Origin: Patescibacteria group bacterium
GTDB lineage: Bacteria > Patescibacteriota > Dojkabacteria > SC72 > T1SED10-24
Length of the DNA stretch: 11,591 nt
Direction of reading: 5' to 3'
Assembly: GCA_007136035.1 (NCBI GenBank)
Contig: SLHS01000023.1
Location: 1 to 11,591, forward strand
A program made the position numbers and the translations under genes. Positions 1 through 6,045 of the stretch are shown here, piece after piece; position 1 is the first letter of the stretch, and each line of letters begins with the position of its first letter. Below the pieces are notes generated by a model, which did no database searches, was not told the origin of the DNA, and worked only from the letters and a program-made list of their open reading frames with translations.

Positions 1-500
1 ATTACAGATTCGTCTTGGAGAAAAATATTACCTTCTCCAGAAAACTCAAAATATCCTATCTCTAGAACCTCACCTTTAGAAACTAGGTCTACAGCACTAG
101 GAGCCACTAAAGCTGAAACATTAATTTCATAATCATCTACCTCAAAAAACATACACTCAAAGGGAGAATTGCAAACAAAATCTGAAATATCCAAAAGCAA
201 GTCTTTACCTAAAAACAAATCGACCCCAACAACACTTAAATCTGCATTCAAAGTTAAATAAACCTTAGCTCTCCCAATAGTGTCAGCGCTTGGAACAATA
301 TCAATTTCTACTTTTGACAAATCTTCAACAAAGACAGATTCATAAGTTTCTTCTACTACGGTACTCTCTCCATGGGGGGGACCATAAAATAATTCATCCA
401 ACCAATCCCGGTTAAAAATCAAAGCTATGAGGACAAAGAGAAAAAACAAGAAAAGGACAGAAATAAGGGCATAAACTATAAAATAACCCACCTTTGACAT
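1..500 (-). CDS. Membrane-anchored cohesin-like protein, partial (C-terminus beyond window)
   Basis: The reading frame is open from ATG 500 to the window edge: 166 codons, with the 3' end missing. Residues 4-29 form one strongly hydrophobic membrane segment (MSKVGYFIVYALISV...), after a short N-terminus with a single Lys. From about residue 63 the protein looks like a beta-sandwich: alternating hydrophobic strands, a VVGVDLFL stretch near 90-97, a D-Y-E-I-N-V-S-A strand near 123-130 and G-E-V-L-E-I-G-Y-F near 143-151. This order resembles cohesin/carbohydrate-binding-fold domains, in which the strands V-x-G-x-D-L and G-x-L-x-x-I-x-F recur. I infer an extracytoplasmic domain facing outwards, possibly for adhesion or scaffold binding. 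The family call is by eye and only tentative. Codons 41-43 contain a C7 run (374-380). GTG 503 directly precedes the ATG in frame, so the start may be one codon earlier. No good SD is visible. Confidence 0.6.
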   Translation of the reverse strand, partial: MSKVGYFIVYALISVLFLFFLFVLIALIFNRDWLDELFYGPPHGESTVVEETYESVFVEDLSKVEIDIVPSADTIGRAKVYLTLNADLSVVGVDLFLGKDLLLDISDFVCNSPFECMFFEVDDYEINVSALVAPSAVDLVSKGEVLEIGYFEFSGEGNIFLQDESV

Positions 501-598
501 CACGAAATCCAATACTAAAATAAAGCGACTATTCCATTGGCTCCAACACTAACCCAAAAACAAAAATATGTCAAGGCCCTCTTATAAAGAAACTTGGG

Positions 599-650
599 TC
601 AGAGAGTAAGAAGCTAAAAATTCTAAAAATATGATATAATCCCTCTCTGA
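599..650. repeat. 8-bp inverted repeat flanking the uvrA -10 box
   Basis: TCAGAGAG (599-606) and CTCTCTGA (643-650) are exact reverse complements separated by 36 bp. The right arm covers the predicted uvrA start point. It is wider than a typical repressor site and could be a two-site operator or chance. No LexA-like site (CTGT-N8-ACAG or GAAC-N4-GTTC) was seen here. Confidence 0.35.
632..640 (+). promoter_or_regulatory. Extended -10 promoter of uvrA (TGATATAAT)
   Basis: TG-A-TATAAT at 632-640 is a perfect extended -10 element; no good -35 lies 16-18 bp upstream, as is usual when the TGn extension is present. The -10 box ends 14 nt before the uvrA ATG, so transcription would begin around 646-648. 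That leaves a leader of about 7-9 nt with no SD, a nearly leaderless mRNA. The same nine bases lie before the tRNA-Arg gene. Confidence 0.65.
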
Positions 651-654
651 TCTG

Positions 655-3510
655 ATGCAAAAATATATAAACATAAAAAAAGCTAATACTCATAATCTAA
701 AAGATTTGAGTGTTCAAATACCAAAAAATCAACTTGTAGTACTTACAGGAGTGTCAGGCAGTGGGAAATCATCACTAGCCTTTGATACTCTCTACGCAGA
801 GGGACAAAGAAGATATGTAGAATCTCTTTCTTCATACGCAAGACAATTTCTTGGTCTCATGGAAAAACCAGATGTAGAATTAATTACTGGACTATCCCCA
901 GCAATATCAATAGATCAAAAAACCTCAAGCCATAACCCAAGATCAACTGTTGGAACAGTCACAGAAATATATGATTATATGAGAATACTTTTCACACAAC
1001 TAGGACAACCATTTTGCCCTCAATGTAATATACCTGTAGAGTCTCAAACTATTGCAGAAATAAAGCGACAAATTTTAGAAAATAGAAAAGAAGGTGATAA
1101 AATTATAGTCCTTTCCCCCATAGTACAAAACCAAAAGGGTGAATTTAAAGAAATGCTTAATAGTCTTTTACAAAAAGGGTTTTTGAGAGTTTCAATTGAC
1201 AAAAAACTAGTCAATTTAGACGAAGTAAACACTAAAAAGATAGAAAAAAACAAAAAGCATAATATAGACTTAGTAATTGATCGACTAATTTACAAAAAAA
1301 ATAATGAAGATTTTGAAAAAAGAATTATAGATGCACTAGAATTAGCCTCAAACATGGCAGATGGAGAAATAAAGGTTGAAATAAATGGAAAAGATTTTTT
1401 CTTTTCTGAAAAAAATACCTGTAATAAATGTAAATTCTCGTTTCCAAAAATAACCCCTGCTACTTTTTCTTTCAACTCCCCCATCGGAGCATGTCCCAAG
1501 TGTTCAGGCTTGGGTTTTTTAAAAGAAGCTGAACTAGAAAAAATATATAACCCTAATTTAACAATATATGAAGGGGGAATATTCCCTTGGGCAAATATGA
1601 CTACAAGTGCAACCTGGACACTAAGAAAACTTGAGTCTGTAGCAAAAGAGCATGGTTTTGATCTTAGAACTCCAATAGGTAAATACCCTAAAAATATTTT
1701 TGATCTCATATTCTATGGGAAAAATTCAAAAGAAAAATACTCTGTTGTATTTGTAAGTAAAACTGGAAGAACGGGTAATTTTGAAACAACATTTGAAGGA
1801 GTCATCCCAGAATTAGAACGCAGATATAGAGAAACTGATTCAGAGTGGGCTCGCTCAGAATATGAAAAATATATGTTTGAAAGAGAATGTTCAGAATGTG
1901 AAGGCACTAAGCTAAAAAAATTCGTTCTCTCGATTAGATTTCAAAGAAAAAACATAGATGAGTTAACAAAGTTAACAGTTTCTAATTTAAATAGTTTTTT
2001 TGAAAAAGAGAAAAAGAGACTAAGAGGCTCAAAAGAAAAAATAGCAACACCCCTTTTAAAGGAAATACAAGCAAGGTTGAAATTCTTAGAGAACGTTGGC
2101 CTTACATATCTTACACTCTCTAGAAAAGCTAACACTCTTTCTGGAGGAGAAGCCCAGAGAATTAGACTTGCATCACAAATTGGAACAGGCTTAACTGGAG
2201 TTTTGTATGTTTTAGATGAACCTTCAATTGGTCTTCACCCAAGAGATATTTCCAGATTGATAAAAACTTTAAAAGACTTAAAAGACCTTGATAATACCGT
2301 AATCGTAGTGGAACATGACTATGAAACCATAAAAGAAGCAAATTGGATTATAGATATTGGACCTGGAGCTGGTGAACATGGAGGAAAGATAGTAGCCCAA
2401 GGGAAGTATGAAGAAATTGCAGAAGATAAAAAAAGCCTTACAGGGCAATATCTCAGCAACAAGAAAAATGTAGGAGATAGTCTAAAAAATATTACACTAG
2501 AAAAACCAGGAAATGGTAAAAATTTGAAAATTATTGGAGCAAAAACACACAATTTAAAAAATATTGATGTAACAATTCCACTAGGTAAACTCATATGTGT
2601 TACTGGAGTATCTGGAAGTGGTAAATCATCCCTCGTAAATAATACTCTTTATCCTGCCCTAATGAATGAAAAAATGAAAAGCAAAATGCAAAATGGAAAT
2701 TATGATGATGTAGATGGGTTGGAGAATATAAAAAAGGTAATACTTATAAACCAGTCCCCCATTGGAAAAACTCCAAGATCAAATCCTGCAACATACACTG
2801 GAATTTTTACATATATTCGCGAAATATTTTCACAAACTCCCGAAGCTAGAGCTAGAGGATATAAACCAGGAAGGTTCAGTTTTAATGTGCGAGGAGGTAG
2901 ATGCGAAAGTTGTCAAGGAGACGGACAGAAAAAAATAGAGATGCAATTTTTACCAGATATGTATATTACTTGTGAAGAATGTAGCGGCAAAAGATACAAC
3001 AAAGAAGCACTACAAATTGACTATAAAGGACAAAATATTGCAGAAATACTAAACATGACTGTCACCGAAACTTTAAAATTCTTCAATAATTTCAACCCCA
3101 TAAAAAGAAAACTAGAGCTGTTGGAAAGCGTAGGGCTCGGATATATCAAGCTAGGTCAATCAGCAACTACACTTTCTGGAGGTGAATCTCAACGTATTAA
3201 ACTGGCAAAAGAACTTTCAAAGGTTGTTAAGAATGACACCGTTTACATTTTAGACGAACCAACAACAGGATTACATTTTCATGATATAGATAAACTTCTC
3301 GTTGTTTTAAAACAATTGGTTAGCAAAGGAAACACTGTGATAGTAATTGAACACAACTTAGATATTGTTAAATTTGCAGATCATATAATCGATCTCGGCC
3401 CTGAAGGGGGAGATAAAGGAGGAAGAATTATCGCTCAAGGCACAGTCAAAGACATTATGAGTAATGAAAAAAGTTGGACAGGACAGTACCTAAAAAAATC
3501 TTCAATCTAA
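655..3510 (+). CDS. uvrA: UvrA, excinuclease ABC subunit A (DNA damage recognition ATPase)
   Basis: UvrA dimers scan DNA for bulky lesions and load UvrB in cytoplasmic nucleotide excision repair. The 951-residue protein is full length (family about 940-970). Visible parts are Walker A1 GVSGSGKS (32-39), the UvrB-binding/signature region with SHNPRSTVGTVTE (92-104), a first zinc pair set C256/C259 and C280/C283, ABC signature LSGGE (495-499), Walker B LDEP (520-523), Walker A2 GVSGSGKS (651-658), second zinc module C750/C753 and C773/C776, second LSGGE (840-844) and second LDEP (866-869). All key residues look intact. The ATG at 655 is the first start after an in-frame TAA at 637-639 and gives an N-terminus aligned with known UvrA. 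No SD precedes it. It is the only plus-strand gene here; uvrB and uvrC are not in the window. Its stop lies 18 bp from the end of a convergent gene. Confidence 0.98.
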   Translation: MQKYINIKKANTHNLKDLSVQIPKNQLVVLTGVSGSGKSSLAFDTLYAEGQRRYVESLSSYARQFLGLMEKPDVELITGLSPAISIDQKTSSHNPRSTVGTVTEIYDYMRILFTQLGQPFCPQCNIPVESQTIAEIKRQILENRKEGDKIIVLSPIVQNQKGEFKEMLNSLLQKGFLRVSIDKKLVNLDEVNTKKIEKNKKHNIDLVIDRLIYKKNNEDFEKRIIDALELASNMADGEIKVEINGKDFFFSEKNTCNKCKFSFPKITPATFSFNSPIGACPKCSGLGFLKEAELEKIYNPNLTIYEGGIFPWANMTTSATWTLRKLESVAKEHGFDLRTPIGKYPKNIFDLIFYGKNSKEKYSVVFVSKTGRTGNFETTFEGVIPELERRYRETDSEWARSEYEKYMFERECSECEGTKLKKFVLSIRFQRKNIDELTKLTVSNLNSFFEKEKKRLRGSKEKIATPLLKEIQARLKFLENVGLTYLTLSRKANTLSGGEAQRIRLASQIGTGLTGVLYVLDEPSIGLHPRDISRLIKTLKDLKDLDNTVIVVEHDYETIKEANWIIDIGPGAGEHGGKIVAQGKYEEIAEDKKSLTGQYLSNKKNVGDSLKNITLEKPGNGKNLKIIGAKTHNLKNIDVTIPLGKLICVTGVSGSGKSSLVNNTLYPALMNEKMKSKMQNGNYDDVDGLENIKKVILINQSPIGKTPRSNPATYTGIFTYIREIFSQTPEARARGYKPGRFSFNVRGGRCESCQGDGQKKIEMQFLPDMYITCEECSGKRYNKEALQIDYKGQNIAEILNMTVTETLKFFNNFNPIKRKLELLESVGLGYIKLGQSATTLSGGESQRIKLAKELSKVVKNDTVYILDEPTTGLHFHDIDKLLVVLKQLVSKGNTVIVIEHNLDIVKFADHIIDLGPEGGDKGGRIIAQGTVKDIMSNEKSWTGQYLKKSSI

Positions 3511-3528
3511 AGGGCTATATTTATCCAC

Positions 3529-4218
3529 CTATAGAAAATCTATAACTTCTCTACATTCATTATTTTCACAAACACAATAAGAATTCGCTGGATGCATGCA
3601 CTCATCAATAACCATACCTTCAGGGAGCTCATCTATCTTCCTTTTTACATATTCTCGGGTATTACAGCCACAAAGAACATATTGAATACAATCTGAATCT
3701 TGCATACAGTAGTTCTCTCTTAAGTCAACAGATTCAAAAGTTTCTATTTTTTTAACACCAAATTGCCCACAAACAACCTGGAAACCATCATCTGTACCTT
3801 TAAAATATATTTTAACCGTATCCCCAACAGAAAAATCTACTTGAGCTTCCACTTGCTGAAAGATACCCTCAACCTGACCTCCTAGGGATATAATTCGTAT
3901 ATTATTATCTATAAATGGTTCCCCCTTAACATAACTTTCAATTTCTAAGTCTGTATATGTATAAATATTTGCCCTATCTTCATCCCATAAACTCTCTGTA
4001 TTTCTCACAACCCCATAAACTATATAATCAGCCCCCTCATTAATATAGCCTAAACTAGCACAATCCTCTATCAAATATCCTGTAGTAAGGTTTATTACAA
4101 CTGGATCTTCTCCCTCTTCAAGACTTTTAAGAACATATGCATAGAAAATGTAAAAAGAAACGAATATTAAAATAATAAAAAGAATAAAGAAAATAATTAA
4201 ACGTTTTTTATTTTTCAT
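3529..4218 (-). CDS. Membrane-anchored extracytoplasmic protein with Cys-rich C-terminal tail
   Basis: I do not recognise a named family. Residues 1-7 are basic (MMKNKKR) and 8-31 form one transmembrane helix, giving an N-in, C-out anchor without a lipobox. A beta-rich middle part (about 60-160) contains D-Y-I-V-Y-G-V-V, Y-T-Y-T-D-L-E-I-E-S-Y-V-K-G, a GGQVEG turn and G-D-T-V-K-I-Y-F, like small barrel domains of surface proteins. The tail (172-223) carries eight cysteines in C-x5-C, C-x-C and C-x-C-x4-C spacings, which suggests disulfides or metal binding outside the cell. It is the last gene of the minus-strand operon and overlaps the 3' end of the trxB-like gene. Two adjacent ATGs exist (4221 and 4218). 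The SD-like AGAGGA (4230-4225) is 3 nt from the first and 6 nt from the second, so I choose 4218 (229 residues). Numbering above counts from 4221. Confidence 0.75.
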   Translation of the reverse strand: MKNKKRLIIFFILFIILIFVSFYIFYAYVLKSLEEGEDPVVINLTTGYLIEDCASLGYINEGADYIVYGVVRNTESLWDEDRANIYTYTDLEIESYVKGEPFIDNNIRIISLGGQVEGIFQQVEAQVDFSVGDTVKIYFKGTDDGFQVVCGQFGVKKIETFESVDLRENYCMQDSDCIQYVLCGCNTREYVKRKIDELPEGMVIDECMHPANSYCVCENNECREVIDFL

Positions 4219-5125
4219 CATTTTTCCTCTTTAACCAATAATATATCGAATTAACTGCAATTGCACCCTCACTACAGGCTGTTACTACTTGTTGGAAACC
4301 ATTTGAATTTGTAGTTATATCACCAGCAGCATAAATGCCGTCTACATTAGTTTTTTGACTTTCATCGACAATAATATACCCACTTTCATTTAAATCAACC
4401 TCTAGTTCAAAATCTAAGGAAGGATCGCTCCCTATCTCAACAAAAACACCCTCTACATCTAATTCCATATCGTCTTTGTCCAAACGTATTTTCTCAAGAC
4501 TACTTTCACCTAAAAGCTCCACTACATTAGCATTAAAAATAACTTCAACATTTTTTGCATTCATAACTTCATCAATCCAAAGTTGTTCTCCACGAAGTTT
4601 CTCACCTCGGTAAACTACATAAACTTTTTCTACAATATCTGACAGATATACAGCTGCCATATTAGCAGCATCAGAACCTCCTACAACAACCACAACTTTG
4701 TCTTTGTAAAACATACCATCACAAGTAACACAATATGAAAGACCCTTCCCTTCATATTTTTTTTCATTTTCTAGACCCAGTTTTCTTCTTTTAGTACCAA
4801 CAGCGACCAAAACGCAAGAAGAAAGGAATTTGCCATTACTCTTAGTTTCAACTTCAAAGCCACTATCACCTTTAGAAACATTCACCACGCTATCCATAAT
4901 CTCTTTTGTTCCGTAGTTTGAAACTTGGTTACGCATTTTCATCATAAGTTCTAAACCTGGTATTTCTTTGTAACTTGGAAAATTACAAATACGGTGAGCA
5001 GAGCTAGCTGTCCCACCTGGCATAGCGCCTACAACAAGGTTATTCATCTTATATCTTGAAGCATAAACCGATGCCGCATATCCCGCTGGTCCTGTACCTA
5101 TAATTATTAAATCGTATTTTTCCAT
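4208..5125 (-). CDS. trxB: Thioredoxin-reductase-like FAD/pyridine-nucleotide disulfide oxidoreductase
   Basis: A cytoplasmic flavoenzyme that passes electrons from NAD(P)H through FAD to a redox-active disulfide, usually to reduce thioredoxin. The 305-residue length is typical of low-Mr TrxB. Visible parts are the FAD Rossmann motif GTGPAG (10-15), the second FAD motif AAGDITT (266-272) and the active site CVTCD (132-136; E. coli has CATCD). The nucleotide-binding loop is GGSDAA (149-154) instead of GGGDSA. The usual HRRxxxR NADPH-phosphate motif is replaced by YRGEKLR (172-178), keeping the first and last Arg but losing one. Cofactor choice may therefore differ from E. coli TrxB. No thioredoxin gene is in the window. 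The start is supported by GGGGTGAT (5133-5126), a strong match to the SD consensus abutting the ATG. It follows the HAD gene by 25 nt and overlaps the membrane-protein gene by 11-14 nt. Confidence 0.88.
   Translation of the reverse strand: MEKYDLIIIGTGPAGYAASVYASRYKMNNLVVGAMPGGTASSAHRICNFPSYKEIPGLELMMKMRNQVSNYGTKEIMDSVVNVSKGDSGFEVETKSNGKFLSSCVLVAVGTKRRKLGLENEKKYEGKGLSYCVTCDGMFYKDKVVVVVGGSDAANMAAVYLSDIVEKVYVVYRGEKLRGEQLWIDEVMNAKNVEVIFNANVVELLGESSLEKIRLDKDDMELDVEGVFVEIGSDPSLDFELEVDLNESGYIIVDESQKTNVDGIYAAGDITTNSNGFQQVVTACSEGAIAVNSIYYWLKRKNDEK
4225..4231 (-). promoter_or_regulatory. SD site (AAGAGGA) inside the trxB-like 3' end
   Basis: AAGAGGA at 4231-4225 lies in the last codons of the trxB-like gene, 6 nt before ATG 4218. 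It is one of the few good SD sites in the window and favours the second of two adjacent ATGs for the membrane protein. The 3' end of the upstream gene therefore doubles as ribosome binding site, which implies translational coupling. Confidence 0.6.
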
Positions 5126-5133
5126 ATCACCCC
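5126..5133 (-). promoter_or_regulatory. Strong SD (GGGGTGAT) of the trxB-like gene
   Basis: GGGGTGAT directly before ATG 5125 matches the GGAGGTGAT consensus with one wobble-compatible change. Most other genes here lack an SD, so this one may be translated more strongly than its operon neighbours and independently of coupling. Confidence 0.55.
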
Positions 5134-5150
5134 AGTATATCAGAAGTCAT

Positions 5151-5738
5151 CTAATATCGAAACGAACGTATCCAGGGTACACGATAAAGGTAGAAAGTTT
5201 CTTTGAAATCCATTTCTCTCAAGACTTTCTCCAAACGAAAACCAAAACCCTGATCCAAATAATTATTTCCTACCCAAGCAACTCTCCCCCTTTCTTTTAT
5301 TTTGTACATACTCCAACTTGCAATTTCATAAAGACTTTTTTCTGTCTGCTTGTATAATGAACCCAGACACAATGTCAAAGGAAATTCAGCACTACGAAGA
5401 ATCCCACTATCAAAATAATGTTCATAGCCAAAAACTTGATTCGTATGATTTAAATAATGACCTGCACGAGGCATATTTGTAACTATAGCTTTTTGAATGT
5501 TTTTTTCATCACAAGTTTCTAAAAAAAACTTTGAATCTTCGGGCAGAACATCGAAGGGTTCTCTTAAAAGAAAGTTTTTCCAAGTAGGCGTAAGAGTTTC
5601 GTCATTATCTACTAGAACAACATCACCTTCGGAGAAGCTTTCTTTTTCAAAAATTTCTCGAGCTACTTCTCCTAAATTAGCTTTCCTTTCAAAAATTAAC
5701 CCATTTTCAAACTTCTCCTTTTCTTCAAACCTTTCCAT
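5151..5738 (-). CDS. HAD-superfamily phosphatase-like protein
   Basis: HAD enzymes mostly hydrolyse phosphomonoesters in the cytoplasm through an aspartyl-phosphate. Of 195 residues, V-V-L-V-D-N-D-E-T-L-T (40-50) is a clear motif I (nucleophile D44, acid/base D46, T48). K-A-I-V-T-N-M (83-89) gives motif II with T87. K130 or K134 may be the motif III lysine. V-A-W-V-G-N-N-Y-L-D (153-162) takes the place of motif IV, where GD or GDQ-x-x-TD is usual, so the first acidic residue is Asn and D162 remains. The compact size without a large cap resembles subfamily IIIA (YqeG/histidinol-phosphatase type), but no substrate can be named. The first 38 residues are charged and Glu/Lys-rich. The gene begins 4 nt after the RNHCP stop with no SD, which implies coupled translation. 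Confidence 0.72.
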   Translation of the reverse strand: MERFEEKEKFENGLIFERKANLGEVAREIFEKESFSEGDVVLVDNDETLTPTWKNFLLREPFDVLPEDSKFFLETCDEKNIQKAIVTNMPRAGHYLNHTNQVFGYEHYFDSGILRSAEFPLTLCLGSLYKQTEKSLYEIASWSMYKIKERGRVAWVGNNYLDQGFGFRLEKVLREMDFKETFYLYRVPWIRSFRY

Positions 5739-5742
5739 AAGT

Positions 5743-6042
5743 CTAATATTCGACTAAAGTAAGTTCTAAAATAGCATCAAAGTTATCATCCGGAGCAGTC
5801 ATACAATATACTTTCTCATGACATCTTTGACATTTAAATACAACCTGCTCTTTACCATTTTTCTTTCTCAAACCAACAGGCTCTAAAACTCCTCTACAGC
5901 TATTCAATCTATCCCCCGGTTCATTATCAACATGTAAACCAAAAAGACAGTGGTTACAATGATCTCTGGAGCTAGATGGATGAGATTTTACCTTTTTCTT
6001 GCAATTAATACAAACAAAACTTTCGTTTTTTTTCTTGAACAT
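5743..6042 (-). CDS. RNHCP-type zinc-ribbon protein
   Basis: A 99-residue protein with the layout of the RNHCP domain family, named for an R-N-H-C-P motif. Here it reads R-D-H-C-N (26-30), then H-C-L-F-G-L-H-V-D-N-E-P-G-D-R (31-45), S-C-R-G-V-L-E-P (48-55), C-x2-C (71-74), and D-D-N-F-D (85-89). Cysteines at 11/14, 29/32, 49, 71/74 and 80 can make at least two zinc sites. The function of the family is not established; small zinc ribbons of this kind often bind nucleic acid or ribosomal parts. The N-to-D and P-to-N changes in the naming motif mark it as divergent, while the HVD-x2-PGDR core is intact. The gene starts 3 nt after the argS stop and has no SD; the best purine stretch is GGAA about 13 nt upstream. 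Translation by reinitiation after argS is likely. Confidence 0.85.
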   Translation of the reverse strand: MFKKKNESFVCINCKKKVKSHPSSSRDHCNHCLFGLHVDNEPGDRLNSCRGVLEPVGLRKKNGKEQVVFKCQRCHEKVYCMTAPDDNFDAILELTLVEY

Positions 6043-6045
6043 ATG

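Larger units (their letters stand above)
501..654. other. Divergent intergenic region between cohesin-like gene and uvrA
   Basis: This 154-bp region separates two divergent genes and must hold both promoters. The uvrA side has a clear extended -10 box, annotated separately. On the minus side the best candidate -10 is TAGTAT at 517-512, only 12 nt from the ATG, with no convincing -35; I do not rely on it. An 8-bp perfect inverted repeat lies at 599-606 and 643-650. No hairpin with a T-tract and no small ORF stands out. Confidence 0.6.

Noticed and set aside
501..654. LexA-type SOS box before uvrA
   Set aside because: Neither CTGT-N8-ACAG nor GAAC-N4-GTTC was found in the intergenic region.
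3530..3544. TATAG-AAAAT-CTATA inverted repeat at the convergent uvrA/membrane-gene ends, as a terminator
   Set aside because: The stem is only 5 bp, all but one pair A-T, lies inside the coding sequence and has no following T-tract in either direction.
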